The translations under genes and the position numbers were made by a program. 64,000 bases of DNA, from the NCBI RefSeq assembly GCF_041321095.1, contig NZ_JBGGWE010000005.1, positions 248,001 through 312,000 of the forward strand, given 5' to 3'. Below are positions 53,000-61,342 of the stretch, one piece after another. The notes under the pieces were generated by a model. The model saw only the letters and a program-made list of their open reading frames with translations, was not told the origin of the DNA and did no database searches. Position 1 is the stretch's first letter; each line of letters opens with the position of its first letter. The stretch is from Fibrella arboris. GTDB taxonomy: Bacteria > Bacteroidota > Bacteroidia > Cytophagales > Spirosomataceae.

Positions 53000-53059
53000 G
53001 CCTTTGACCAGCAAGCAGTAGCAAGAAATGTAGCTTGTGTTGGGCAGTAGCCAGGACCT

Positions 53060-53545
53060 CTATGGTTTCTCCCGACCAACGAACCTGGCTTTCCCCAGCA
53101 AAAAATTAATGGCCCTATCAATATTTTTAGTCAAAGATTCTTCACCCTTTAACCTGGCTAAATACCGCACAATCTCTAGTCTCCGAGACGCAGGAAGACG
53201 ATCAAAAACAGCTTTCGCTTCCTGATTAGCCTCCAATGCAATTTGAAAACGATCAGGAGGGCTAATTACTCTGCTTTCCGGGTCAAAGGCAATGGTTATT
53301 ACGACAAGCTCTCCTATTCGCTTAGGTGACTCTTTCAGCATGCTCGTATTTATGTACAGCCGCCATTGACTACTGTATTTCACTAAGGTCTGTTTATAAG
53401 GCTCGTTGTTGATTGTGCCACAGATTGGAATGTGCCCTTTGCTTTTGCCGGCTATGACGAAGATTTGTTGAAGAATATCCTCAGGCACAAATACGAACGG
53501 ATTGACTCCGATCAGATCAATTGCTGCCGTGAACGTAAAAGACAT
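53060..53545 (-). CDS. YdeI/OmpD-associated family protein with DUF1905 domain
   Basis: The 161-aa protein has an N-terminal DUF1905-type beta-barrel (about 1-95): FVFVPEDILQQIFVIAGKSK, GHIPICGTINNEPYKQTLVK and MLKESPKRIGELVVITIAF. A C-terminal YdeI-type helical segment (about 105-160) reads FQIALEANQEAKAVFDRLPA and RLEIVRYLARLKGEESLTKN. Members are small cytosolic proteins without firmly established activity. It lies on the opposite strand between sufD and sufS, so it interrupts the SUF locus. GC content is lower than in the flanking suf genes, hinting at later insertion. Confidence 0.8.
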   Translation of the reverse strand: MSFTFTAAIDLIGVNPFVFVPEDILQQIFVIAGKSKGHIPICGTINNEPYKQTLVKYSSQWRLYINTSMLKESPKRIGELVVITIAFDPESRVISPPDRFQIALEANQEAKAVFDRLPASRRLEIVRYLARLKGEESLTKNIDRAINFLLGKARFVGREKP

Positions 53546-53859
53546 ACGCTAGTCGTTTAGTTTATTAATCTTGCTGAAGTTTTTCTGGCGCCTTCGCGTA
53601 CTGGTGGGCTGGTTTGTCTAAGTGATTCGCCTTCGTCGCAAATTAACTATGTACCGCAACCAGTCCAGTTCAACCAGTTATCCTCTTTAGCAACAAAAAT
53701 TGCTGACGCCTGGCCCTTCGACTAGGCGTCGGCAATTTGAGAAAGCCCTGCCCATACTGATCAATCGATCGGCGATTAAAAAACGGTGGCAAAAAGGTAG
53801 AATACCACTCTCCTATATTTTTCTGACGTAGCGTTTCGTACCACTTGCCATTCACTACC
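53546..53859. other. Divergent intergenic region with orphan hairpin
   Basis: 314 bp without a gene. A hairpin at 53697-53738 (AAATTGCTGACGCCT with AGGCGTCGGCAATTT, one G-T pair) looks like a terminator but has no gene ending before it on either strand. It may mark a deleted gene. Promoters for the flanking genes must lie here; none was clear. Confidence 0.45.
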
Positions 53860-54597
53860 ATGCTTACGAAAGAAGAAATTGAGTTTTTAGATACATACGG
53901 CTATCTCAATGTAGGCCAGTTATTGACGACTGAGCAGGTTAAACGGATCAATGATCGCCTTGCTGACCTGATGCAAAGCGAAGGAGAGCACGCAGGCGCT
54001 GAATTGGCCGAATCGAAATACATACGTCACCCGAAAGAGGAGGGTGCAGACCGTTTAGCAGATCTGGTCAATAAAGGGGAAATTTTCGACATTTTTTATA
54101 CGCATCCACGTGTGTTAGCTGGTATTGAAGCCGTTTTAGGGCAGTTATACAAATTATCTTCGTTGAACTACAGGGCGGCCAAGCCTGGCAAAGGACGTCA
54201 AAAACTTCATGTAGACTGGAGAAACACGGTTGTCGATGGTTCGTATAAAGTCTGCAATAGTATCTGGCTTCTAGACGATTTTACAGAGCACAATGGCGCT
54301 ACGCGGATCGTCCCTAAAACGCACAAAGTAGCTATTCTGCCCGATGAAGCTATGGTAGACGCCAATGACAAACATCCTGACGAGATCTATATCATCGCCC
54401 CCGCTGGATCTGTCTTTATTTTCAACTCGCATGTATGGCATGGTGGCACAACCAATAAAACAGACCACGACCGTAGAAGCATCCATAGCTATTTTTGCAG
54501 CCGAGACCAGCCCCAACAAATTGACCAGAAAAAGTATATAACGCGGGAAACCTTACAACGAATCGGCGAAAAAGGGCGGCAGGTTTTAGATGTTTAA
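53860..54597 (+). CDS. Phytanoyl-CoA dioxygenase (PhyH) family protein
   Basis: I use the ATG at 53860 (245 aa); a TTG 15 bp earlier is in frame. This is a Fe(II)/2-oxoglutarate oxygenase fold: N-terminal helix with EEIEFLDTYGYLNVGQLLTT, iron-binding motif HVDW (His117, Asp119), SIWLLDDFTEHNGATRIVPK, the distal His194 in SHVWHGGTTN, and an Arg near 206 that would hold 2-oxoglutarate (DHDRRSIHSYFCSRD). The HxD...H triad is complete, so it should be active. Substrate unknown; relatives hydroxylate small secondary metabolites or lipids. It sits just before sufS but is not a SUF gene. Confidence 0.88.
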   Translation: MLTKEEIEFLDTYGYLNVGQLLTTEQVKRINDRLADLMQSEGEHAGAELAESKYIRHPKEEGADRLADLVNKGEIFDIFYTHPRVLAGIEAVLGQLYKLSSLNYRAAKPGKGRQKLHVDWRNTVVDGSYKVCNSIWLLDDFTEHNGATRIVPKTHKVAILPDEAMVDANDKHPDEIYIIAPAGSVFIFNSHVWHGGTTNKTDHDRRSIHSYFCSRDQPQQIDQKKYITRETLQRIGEKGRQVLDV

Positions 54598-54765
54598 CCC
54601 TTTTTGAGGTTCTGTTGCTCTGTCGGCACCACCCTGATTGGCGCGTTTGGCAAAACGACCGACGGGCAGCCTGTGCTGCCCCAAAAGGCTTACGGCCTGA
54701 CTCGTGCCCGCTATATTCCTGACGATAGGGTCAACTTTTTGGGGCTGTTCCGGTGTTCTATACCT

Positions 54766-56004
54766 ATGCAAGCCATTACGCAGACACCGCTCGATATTCA
54801 GAAAATACGGGCCGATTTTCCGGTTCTTGACCAACTCGTCAATGGTCGGCCGCTCGTTTACTTCGATAACGCCGCCACTACGCAGAAGCCCCGCGCTGTG
54901 CTCGACGCGCTCACCCGCTATTACGAGCACGACAACGCCAATATCCACCGGGGTATTCACGCGCTGGCCGAACGGGCAACGGCCAATTTCGAAGCTACGC
55001 GCCGGGCCGTTCAGTCGTTTATGAATGCCCGGGAATCCGAAGAGATCATTTTTACCTACGGCACCACTGATGGCATCAACCTGGTAGCCAAAACATACGG
55101 ACAGACGTACCTGGGGCCAGGTGACGAGATCATTATTTCGACCCTCGAACACCATTCGAACATCGTCCCCTGGCAGATGCTCTGCGAAGCGCGTGGCTGT
55201 ACCTTGAAGGTGATTCCCATCAATGACGAGGGAGAATTGCTGCTGGATGAGTACGAAAAGCTGCTTACTGAACGCACCAAGATCGTGTCCGTCGTTCATG
55301 TCTCGAATGCGCTGGGCACCATTAATCCGATCAAGACAATCATCGACAAGGCCCACGGGGTTGGCGCGGTGGTCTTGATCGACGGCGCGCAGGCAACATC
55401 GCATATTGATATTGATGTGCAGGCGCTCGACTGTGATTTTTATGTATTCTCAGCGCACAAGTTATTCGGCCCCACCGGCATGGGCGTACTGTATGGCAAA
55501 CGCGCCATCCTCGAGGCCATGCCACCCTTCCGGGGGGGCGGGGAGATGATCAAGGAAGTCACTTTCGAGAAGACGACCTATAACGATATTCCCTATAAGT
55601 TCGAGGCGGGCACACCCAATATTGCCGATGTGATTGCTGTCCGTAATGCGCTCGAGTACGTTGATTCACTGGGTAAAGAGAATATCGCGGCCTACGAACA
55701 CGAGCTGCTCGCCTATGCGACCGACGCGCTACAAAGCATTGAGGGTCTGCGTATTGTGGGCACCGCCAAAGAGAAGGTCAGCGTAATCTCGTTTGTACTG
55801 GATGGGATTCACCACGAAGATACCGGCGTCATTCTGGATCAGCAGGGCATCGCCGTCCGGACGGGGCACCACTGCACCCAGCCGCTGATGCGCCGGCTTG
55901 GTATTGCCGGAACCACGCGGGCCTCGTTTTCGGTTTACAACACAACCGACGAAATCGATAAGCTCGTAAAAGGGCTCCACCGCGTAAAATCGATGATGGC
56001 GTAA
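54766..56004 (+). CDS. sufS: SufS, group II cysteine desulfurase
   Basis: The ATG at 54766 gives the expected 412 aa; longer in-frame starts reach back to the preceding gene. SufS takes sulfur from cysteine and passes it to SufE. PLP features: YFDNAATTQKP near the N-terminus, His129/130 in LEHHSNIVPW, DGAQATSHIDIDV, the PLP Lys232 in FSAHKLFGPTGMGVLYG and the active-site Cys370 in RTGHHCTQPLMRRL. It is followed by sufE after 13 bp. It lies 1.8 kb from sufD, separated by two unrelated genes. Confidence 0.96.
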   Translation: MQAITQTPLDIQKIRADFPVLDQLVNGRPLVYFDNAATTQKPRAVLDALTRYYEHDNANIHRGIHALAERATANFEATRRAVQSFMNARESEEIIFTYGTTDGINLVAKTYGQTYLGPGDEIIISTLEHHSNIVPWQMLCEARGCTLKVIPINDEGELLLDEYEKLLTERTKIVSVVHVSNALGTINPIKTIIDKAHGVGAVVLIDGAQATSHIDIDVQALDCDFYVFSAHKLFGPTGMGVLYGKRAILEAMPPFRGGGEMIKEVTFEKTTYNDIPYKFEAGTPNIADVIAVRNALEYVDSLGKENIAAYEHELLAYATDALQSIEGLRIVGTAKEKVSVISFVLDGIHHEDTGVILDQQGIAVRTGHHCTQPLMRRLGIAGTTRASFSVYNTTDEIDKLVKGLHRVKSMMA

Positions 56005-56017
56005 GCGTAACCAGGGC

Positions 56018-56434
56018 ATGACAATAAACGAGAAGCAAGACGAGATCATTGAAGAGTTTGACCTCTTCGACGATCAGTTAGATAAAACCCAGTATATCAT
56101 TGATCTCGGCAAAAAGCTGCCGCCCCTCCCCGACGCGCTGCACGTACCTGAGAATCTAATTCCCGGCTGCCAGTCGAAGGTGTGGCTGAACAGCGAACTA
56201 AATAACGAGTTGGTGCATTTTGAAGCAGATGCCGAACCCACTGCCCAGATTAGCCGGGGGTTGGTTAGCCTACTGATTCGGGTGCTGTCTGATCAGAAAC
56301 CGGACGATGTAGCCAACGCTAATTTGTACTTCATTGATCGTATTGGCCTCAGCAACCTGGTCACTTCACGGCGGGCGGGCGGTATGGCGTCAATGATTCA
56401 ACGCATGAAATCGTTTGCCCTGGCAAACGCCTGA
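56018..56434 (+). CDS. sufE: SufE, sulfur acceptor for SufS
   Basis: The 138-aa protein carries the SufE signature with sulfur-accepting Cys51 in VPENLIPGCQSKVWLNSELN. The N-terminus (DEIIEEFDLFDDQLDKTQYI) and C-terminus (IDRIGLSNLVTSRRAGGMAS) follow the family closely. SufE binds SufS, takes the persulfide and delivers it to SufB. It is 13 bp from sufS and 6 bp from the next gene, so all three are in one transcript. Confidence 0.96.
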   Translation: MTINEKQDEIIEEFDLFDDQLDKTQYIIDLGKKLPPLPDALHVPENLIPGCQSKVWLNSELNNELVHFEADAEPTAQISRGLVSLLIRVLSDQKPDDVANANLYFIDRIGLSNLVTSRRAGGMASMIQRMKSFALANA

Positions 56435-56440
56435 TACTCC

Positions 56441-56767
56441 ATGAATGCGACAATTATGTCAGAAACTGAACTGAAAGAGCAGGTCGTACTGGCGCTAAAG
56501 ACCGTGTATGACCCCGAAATTCCGGTAGATGTATACGAGCTTGGCCTGATCTACGACATCAAGATCTTCCCCGTCAACAACGTTTATATCCTGATGACGC
56601 TGACGTCGCCTTCCTGCCCTTCTGCCGGGTCTATCCCGGGCGAAATTGAGCAGGCGGTACGCAACGTAGAAGGGGTAAACGACGTCAGTGTTGAACTCAC
56701 CTTCGATCCGCCCTATGCATCCGATATGATGTCGGAAGTAGCCAAACTGGAACTCGGCTTTATGTAA
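56441..56767 (+). CDS. SUF-associated DUF59/MIP18 family protein (SufT-like)
   Basis: The 108-aa product has the DUF59 pattern: LKTVYDPEIPVDVYELGLIY, ILMTLTSPSCPSAGSIPGEI (conserved Cys) and VSVELTFDPPYASDMMSEVA. Such proteins help mature Fe-S enzymes and are often the last gene of Bacteroidota suf operons. Met6 (MSETELKEQ) is an alternative start. It is 6 bp after sufE. Assignment to the family is firm; calling it SufT would go beyond what is visible. Confidence 0.92.
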   Translation: MNATIMSETELKEQVVLALKTVYDPEIPVDVYELGLIYDIKIFPVNNVYILMTLTSPSCPSAGSIPGEIEQAVRNVEGVNDVSVELTFDPPYASDMMSEVAKLELGFM

Positions 56768-56921
56768 ACAATAGTTTGGGAAATCTGGCAAAATAGCGTC
56801 TTGAGTCGAAACAGTCGTTCTGGTCTATCACCAACGCTGTGCGCTGCTCTACTCTATTGAAACAGGCTACCCAGGCCCTGTATTCTGTTCTCAATAACGA
56901 CTATCAAGACTAAAAAAAGTT

Positions 56922-57347
56922 ATGTATCCTCCTCATTTAGTTGCCCCTATGCGGGAAGACCTTACCAGCGTAGGTTTCCAGGAATTAACGACAGCCGCCG
57001 AGGTAGACGCCGCTATGGCCAGTGCTGAAGGCACGGCGCTCGTGGTTGTCAACTCAGTTTGTGGTTGTGCCGCCGGCGCTGCCCGGCCAGGTGTGAAAGC
57101 GGCCCTGTCTATCGCCGATGTGAAGCCAGATCACCTGTATACTGTATTTGCCGGTGCTGACCTCGATGCCACTGAGAAGATGCGCGAGTATCTGCTTCCC
57201 TATCCTCCCTCGTCGCCTGCCATTGGTATCTTCAAAGACGGCGAACTGGTGCATTTCATTGAGCGGCATCATATCGAAGGTCGCTCAGCCCAGATGATCG
57301 CCCAACACCTCGAAATGGCGTTGGAAGAGTTCTGCGAGAAGGCATAA
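56922..57347 (+). CDS. Bacilliredoxin (BrxA/BrxB, DUF1094 family)
   Basis: The 141-aa protein has the CGC motif of bacilliredoxins (VVVNSVCGCAAGAARPG, Cys47 and Cys49), the N-terminus PPHLVAPMREDLTSVGFQEL, and the thioredoxin-like end PAIGIFKDGELVHFIERHHI. In Bacillus these proteins reverse bacillithiol mixed disulfides. Bacteroidota have homologues near suf genes, where they may protect thiols of the SUF pathway. A 154-bp gap separates it from the DUF59 gene. Confidence 0.92.
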   Translation: MYPPHLVAPMREDLTSVGFQELTTAAEVDAAMASAEGTALVVVNSVCGCAAGAARPGVKAALSIADVKPDHLYTVFAGADLDATEKMREYLLPYPPSSPAIGIFKDGELVHFIERHHIEGRSAQMIAQHLEMALEEFCEKA

Positions 57348-57351
57348 AAAG

Positions 57352-57419
57352 TTGGCTGTCTTCTGTTGCTCCGCTTAGATACGTTGTTGGTACGTAGCAG
57401 CGCAACAGAAGACAGCCAA
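57352..57419. terminator. Bidirectional terminator between convergent genes
   Basis: A perfect 18-bp stem (57352-57369 with 57402-57419), flanked by AAAAAG and TTTTTT. It serves the bacilliredoxin gene and the convergent isomerase gene. The loop holds a GGTACGT heptamer. Confidence 0.85.
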
Positions 57420-57424
57420 TTTTT

Positions 57425-58336
57425 TCACCCCACCCGCTCCAGCAATTCCTTTGTTTTCCGAATACCGGCATATTCGTCCAGCTTGCTGCCTTCGTACTCA
57501 ATGCCGATAATACCCTTGAACTTGCTGTCTTTCACGATCTTCATGATCTGGGTATAGTCGGTCTCTATGCAGTTGCCTTTCTCATCGAAATCATACGTTT
57601 TGGCCGATAGCCCTTTGGCGTACGGAATCAGTTCCTGAGTTCCCTTGTAGCGGTCATACGAGTCCTCGCAGCCGGTGGCGCTGCGCTTCATGCAGAAGTT
57701 ACCGAAATCGGGCAACGTACCTACGTTCTTCATGCCCACCTGTTTGATCACGCCAGCCAGCCAGGCGCCATTTGACGTGATGCCCCCGTGATTTTCGACG
57801 ATTACGTTAATCCCCGACGCCTTACCGACTTCCCCTAATTTACTGAGTCCGTCTACGGCAGCTTTGGCCACTTCTTCCGGTGAGCCGCTACCCTGTGCAT
57901 TCACACGGATGGTTTTGCAGCCCAGGTACTTGGCGCACTCGATCCACTTCTTGTGGTTTTCTACGGTCTGATTCCGCTTCGTCGCATCCAGATCAGCCAG
58001 TGGTCCTTCGCCATCGATCATGATGAGGTGATTGGTTACGCCATTGTCTTTGCAGCGCATCAGCAACTCATCCAGATAGACTTTATCCTGGGCTTTATCT
58101 TTAAAAAACTGATTCACGTACTCGACAATACTGATACCGAACTCTTTTTTGGCGATACCCGGAAAATCGAGATTGGTGATCTGCTTGCCGAATAACGCTT
58201 TATGTAACGACCATTCGGCCAGAGAGATATCAAACGACAGCTTTTGGGGGGCGGCTTCTGCCCAGGCGGGTAATGCAGCGGTGGCGGCAAGCGCTCCAGC
58301 CGTTTTCAGGAACGACCGGCGATTAAGGTGACTCAT
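57425..58336 (-). CDS. Tat-exported sugar phosphate isomerase/epimerase-like TIM barrel
   Basis: The 303-aa protein begins with a twin-arginine signal (NRRSFLKTAGALAATAALPA, then WAEAAP), so it folds before export and is probably periplasmic. The remainder is an AP-endonuclease-2/xylose-isomerase-like barrel: VNQFFKDKAQDKVYLDELLM, NHLIMIDGEGPLADLDA, YLGCKTIRVNAQGSGSPEEV, INVIVENHGGITSNGAWLAG (metal-ligand Glu), GTLPDFGNF and IIGIEYEGSKLDEY. Metal ligands E, D, H and E are plausible. Common in Bacteroidota for processing plant sugars or inositols; substrate unknown. Confidence 0.85.
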   Translation of the reverse strand: MSHLNRRSFLKTAGALAATAALPAWAEAAPQKLSFDISLAEWSLHKALFGKQITNLDFPGIAKKEFGISIVEYVNQFFKDKAQDKVYLDELLMRCKDNGVTNHLIMIDGEGPLADLDATKRNQTVENHKKWIECAKYLGCKTIRVNAQGSGSPEEVAKAAVDGLSKLGEVGKASGINVIVENHGGITSNGAWLAGVIKQVGMKNVGTLPDFGNFCMKRSATGCEDSYDRYKGTQELIPYAKGLSAKTYDFDEKGNCIETDYTQIMKIVKDSKFKGIIGIEYEGSKLDEYAGIRKTKELLERVG

Positions 58337-58399
58337 GGCTATTTCGTTACTAGTTTGTTTGTAAGCCTATAAGCAGAAAAGAGCCTGGATATACGGCAT

Positions 58400-58433
58400 A
58401 AAAAAAGGCGGGCTGTAGGGCAACCCGTCTTTC
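58400..58433 (-). terminator. Minus-strand terminator upstream of the isomerase
   Basis: Read on the minus strand: AAAGACGGGTTGCCCTACAG followed by CCCGCCTTTTTTT. This is a GC stem with G-T pairs and a seven-T tail. It would stop transcription coming from the CDF gene before the isomerase. Confidence 0.65.
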
Positions 58434-58550
58434 CAGTTCAGAATACAACCTGAATATCATTCTGTTGGTGAACCAACCCTCTGGCATCAGCGAAATGATA
58501 CACTCGAAAGGTACAATTTTTTCGGCGAATATGTCAAGAAAAAAGTTAAA

Positions 58551-58718
58551 AAAAGGGAGGAAAGGGAGGAAAGGGAGGAAAGGGAGGAAAGGGGGAATGG
58601 AGAAAAGGGAAGAGGGGACGCTCCGCAGTAAAATACCCTTTAACTAAGCAGAGCGCCCTCTCTTCCCTTTCCTCCATTCCCCCTTTCCTCCTTTCCTCCC
58701 TTTCCTCCTTTCCTCCCC
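58551..58718. repeat. Polypurine/polypyrimidine inverted repeat with 9-bp tandem units
   Basis: Four or more units of AAAGGGAGG (58552-58587) plus a purine run to 58617 face a pyrimidine run (58656-58718) with CTTTCCTCC units, so the two arms can fold on each other. The same purine strand could also form triplex DNA. It fills the gap between the CDF stop and the isomerase upstream region. Confidence 0.75.
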
Positions 58719-58721
58719 CCC

Positions 58722-59720
58722 TCACTCCCCTACCGGCACAAAATGCTTTTGGTTCAGGGGTAAATTCTCGGCGGTCCAGATAACATCGCTGACAAAGGCA
58801 TGGCCCCTTACCGGGCAGTTGGCCACACGGCAGTAATGACAACATTCCTGCAGGCAGGGATCGGCGTGGACAAATATTTCTACCTCACTGGAAAAGCCCT
58901 CCTGAAGCGTTTTTTCAAACCGATGTACCTCATCATGGGTATTCAGCAGATCCCAGTAGTAGGGCAAGGTAAGGTGGCAATCAATATGCAGATCGGCACC
59001 GTATTTCTGCACCCGCAGGTTATGCACGTCTATCCAGTTTCGCTGGCGGTTTTCGGCCAGTACTGTCACTACCCGATCAATGGTTGGCAAGTCAGTTTCA
59101 TCGAGCAGGCGCCCGATCGATTGCCGGACCAACGACCAGCCGTTATAAATGATGAACAGCGACAAGGCAAATGCCAACAGCCGGTCGAGCCAAAGCCAGC
59201 CCGTGAGCCAGACCAGCCCAACGCCAACCATGACAACCAGGCTGCTGACACTGTCGACCAGTAAATGCTTCCCGTCGGCCACCAGGGCCAGCGAATCGGT
59301 CTGCTTGCCCTGGTTCATTAGCGTGTAGCCCAGCAACGCATTGGCGGCTGTGGTGAACGCGATCAGGGCTAAGCCCCAGCCCAGATCTGTCAGGAGAGTA
59401 GGCTCAAAAAAACTGACGACAGCTTCGTAAATAATTACCAGCCCTGCCGACAGAATCAGGGCCCCTTCAAAGCCTGATGACAGATACTCCACCTTACCAT
59501 GCCCGTACGGATGGTTCTGATCGCGGGGTTGCCCGGCGATGTAGAGACTATAAAGCGCAAACCCACTGGCAATTACGTTCACGATCGACTCCAGCGCGTC
59601 GGTCAGGATCGCGGTGGAATTGGTGAGGAAGAACGCGGTAAATTTTAGCACCAACAGAACGATACCGACTACCAGCGATAAGGCCATCCAGCGCGTCTTG
59701 GTGTGTTTCAATAGCTTCAT
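58722..59720 (-). CDS. Cation diffusion facilitator (CDF) transporter with Cys-rich C-terminus
   Basis: The ATG at 59718-59720 (332 aa) is chosen because the longer open frame runs antisense to the Nudix gene. Six membrane helices fit the family: MALSLVVGIVLLVLKFTAFF, NVIASGFALYSLYIA, GALILSAGLVIIYEAVVSFF, GLALIAFTTAANALLGYTL, SSLVVMVGVGLVWLTGWLWL and LLAFALSLFIIYNGWSLV. Metal sites: TDALESIVN in helix 2 and DGKHLLVDSVSS in helix 5, plus the loop HPYGHGKVE. The cytosolic domain (about 230-300) is followed by DPCLQECCHYCRVANCPVRG, five Cys residues that could bind Zn or Fe. Exports divalent metal ions; specificity uncertain. Confidence 0.9.
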   Translation of the reverse strand: MKLLKHTKTRWMALSLVVGIVLLVLKFTAFFLTNSTAILTDALESIVNVIASGFALYSLYIAGQPRDQNHPYGHGKVEYLSSGFEGALILSAGLVIIYEAVVSFFEPTLLTDLGWGLALIAFTTAANALLGYTLMNQGKQTDSLALVADGKHLLVDSVSSLVVMVGVGLVWLTGWLWLDRLLAFALSLFIIYNGWSLVRQSIGRLLDETDLPTIDRVVTVLAENRQRNWIDVHNLRVQKYGADLHIDCHLTLPYYWDLLNTHDEVHRFEKTLQEGFSSEVEIFVHADPCLQECCHYCRVANCPVRGHAFVSDVIWTAENLPLNQKHFVPVGE

Positions 59721-59771
59721 AGAGCCTATAAAGATACGGCGAAGCGGGGAAATCGTTCGTATTTTAGCCGC

Positions 59772-60320
59772 ATGGATACAACCCAAAACCCCTGGAAAAC
59801 CCTCGATTCGGAGGTCAGATACGAAAATAACTGGCTGGCCATCAGACACGAAAACGTAATCACCCCAGCTGGTACGCCAGGTATTTATGGTGTGGTGAGT
59901 TTCAAAAACAAAGCGGTTGGCGTTATTCCTATCGATGAACAAGGCTACACCTACCTGGTCGGGCAATATCGCTACGCGCTCAATGAGTACACCTGGGAGA
60001 TCCCGGAAGGTGGTGCCCCGGTAGGTACAGATATGCTGACGTCTGCACAGCGTGAACTTCAGGAAGAAACCGGGCTCGTGGCCAATCGCTGGACAAAGCT
60101 TGCGCGAATCCACACGTCGAACTCCGCTACCGATGAAGAAGGCTTCATTTATATCGCTGAAGAACTGACGCCCGGCCCGCATGCGCCGGAAGAGACCGAA
60201 GATTTACAATTGTTGAGGCTGCCACTGACAGAGGCCGTTTCGATGGTGATGGACGGGCGCATTACCGACTCGATCAGTATGGCAGCATTACTGATGGTTG
60301 CCCGGCTACGCGGCATTTAA
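59772..60320 (+). CDS. Nudix hydrolase, ADP-ribose pyrophosphatase-like
   Basis: The 182-aa protein has the Nudix box GGAPVGTDMLTSAQRELQEE followed by TGL; the first Glu of the usual box is replaced by Thr/Asp, while REL-EE is complete. The core YTYLVGQYRYALNEYTWEIP then EGGAP is typical of ADP-ribose and ADP-sugar pyrophosphatases. The catalytic Glu residues REL(Q)EE coordinate Mg. It is divergent from the CDF gene with 51 bp between; the LysE gene follows after 80 bp. Confidence 0.9.
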   Translation: MDTTQNPWKTLDSEVRYENNWLAIRHENVITPAGTPGIYGVVSFKNKAVGVIPIDEQGYTYLVGQYRYALNEYTWEIPEGGAPVGTDMLTSAQRELQEETGLVANRWTKLARIHTSNSATDEEGFIYIAEELTPGPHAPEETEDLQLLRLPLTEAVSMVMDGRITDSISMAALLMVARLRGI

Positions 60321-60400
60321 AACCTGTTTACCCGTTTGTCCGTTTGTGACTACAGGCATACCAGACCCATAAATGCCCTCTTCTGACTAATTCGTATCGA

Positions 60401-61042
60401 ATGTTCCTCCCTATCCTATTCGGTTTTCTGACAGGCATAGCCCTGTGCCTCACGTTCGGAACCGTTTTCTTCGCGCTCATCCAGAATAGTGTCGATAACG
60501 GTTATAAGGCTGGTTTGACCATCACCCTGGGCGTAGTGCTGGGCGATGCCATCTACATCACCTTTGCGTTGCTGGGTACGTCCATTATTCCTCATTCGGC
60601 TGCGCTTGAGCCAATTCTGGCGGCGGTTGGCGTAGTTTTTCTTGTGTCGCTAGGGCTCTTCAACATCATCAAAGGCACCCCACGCATCGCCTATCCGAAA
60701 ACCAAGTTCGGCAACTACGCCTACTATTTTACCACTGGTTTTCTGCTGAACGCTCTCAATCCGATCAACTTTGTTTCGTGGGTCACCATTGCAGCCTATA
60801 TGCGCCACTCGCTGCAATATGATACCACCCAGCAAGTTGTTTTCATGGTGTTCGCGTTGCTGGGCGTAGCGGTAGCCGAATCGTCGCTGGCCATCTTTGC
60901 CCACAAGCTAAAACGGTTTTTCACGCCTAAAGTAGCACTGGCATTTAACCGCATCACAGGCGTTGTCTTTATCATTGTGGCAGCCCGGCTTGCCTGGGTC
61001 AAGCTCTACGAGCCAGTGACGGCGCTTATCGAACGCTGGTAA
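60401..61042 (+). CDS. LysE/RhtB family exporter
   Basis: The 213-aa membrane protein has six hydrophobic helices: FLPILFGFLTGIALCLTFGT, YKAGLTITLGVVLGDAIYIT, LAAVGVVFLVSLGLFNII, ALNPINFVSWVTIAAYM, VVFMVFALLGVAVAESSLAI and ITGVVFIIVAARLAW. The GLTITLGVVLGDAIY-LLG and FLLNALNPINFVSW signatures are characteristic of amino-acid/metabolite exporters of the LysE family. Substrate unknown. It ends in an unusually long hairpin. Confidence 0.88.
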   Translation: MFLPILFGFLTGIALCLTFGTVFFALIQNSVDNGYKAGLTITLGVVLGDAIYITFALLGTSIIPHSAALEPILAAVGVVFLVSLGLFNIIKGTPRIAYPKTKFGNYAYYFTTGFLLNALNPINFVSWVTIAAYMRHSLQYDTTQQVVFMVFALLGVAVAESSLAIFAHKLKRFFTPKVALAFNRITGVVFIIVAARLAWVKLYEPVTALIERW

Positions 61043-61045
61043 AAA

Positions 61046-61145
61046 AAGGCGCAAGCGTCAGGCCCCAGGTGTCAAAGGCTCTGCCAGTCAGCGATGAAGC
61101 TGATTAGCAGAGCTTTTGACACCTGGGGCCTGACGCTTGCGCCTT
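61046..61145. terminator. 39-bp hairpin after the LysE gene
   Basis: 61046-61084 pairs with 61107-61145 with one mismatch and a 22-nt loop. This is much longer than an ordinary terminator. It lies between convergent genes and could serve both. Confidence 0.75.
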
Positions 61146-61150
61146 ACTAC

Positions 61151-61327
61151 TTACCGCCCTCCTTCTGCCGGTTCATTCTCCCGGCTACCGGTCTTTTCTT
61201 CGTTGATCGCGGGATTATTGCGCTCGCCCTGGGCAGAATCTGCCGATGACTGGGTTTCACTATCCGGAGCTGTTGAGTCGTCCGGGCGGAGCCCCTCCTG
61301 GTCTGGTTTTTCTGCGTCTTCTGGCAT
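61151..61327 (-). CDS. Small hydrophilic protein of unknown function
   Basis: The 58-aa frame on the minus strand (ATG at 61325-61327) reads MPEDAEKPDQEGLRPDDSTA then PDSETQSSADSAQGERNNPA and INEEKTGSRENEPAEGGR. It has no hydrophobic residues that could form a core, so it should be disordered. It begins 16 bp after the acidic protein gene on the same strand, supporting a real two-gene unit. Similar small disordered proteins occur in Cytophagales, but I know no function. Confidence 0.6.
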   Translation of the reverse strand: MPEDAEKPDQEGLRPDDSTAPDSETQSSADSAQGERNNPAINEEKTGSRENEPAEGGR

Positions 61328-61342
61328 GTTTTTCGTGGTTAA

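Noticed and set aside
54604..54765. Longer N-terminus for SufS
   Set aside because: The added 54 residues do not resemble SufS; the family normally starts about 10 residues before the DFPVL segment, as with the ATG at 54766.
59721..60182. Longer N-terminus for the CDF transporter
   Set aside because: It runs antisense through the Nudix gene, and the ATG at 59720 precedes the first expected membrane helix.
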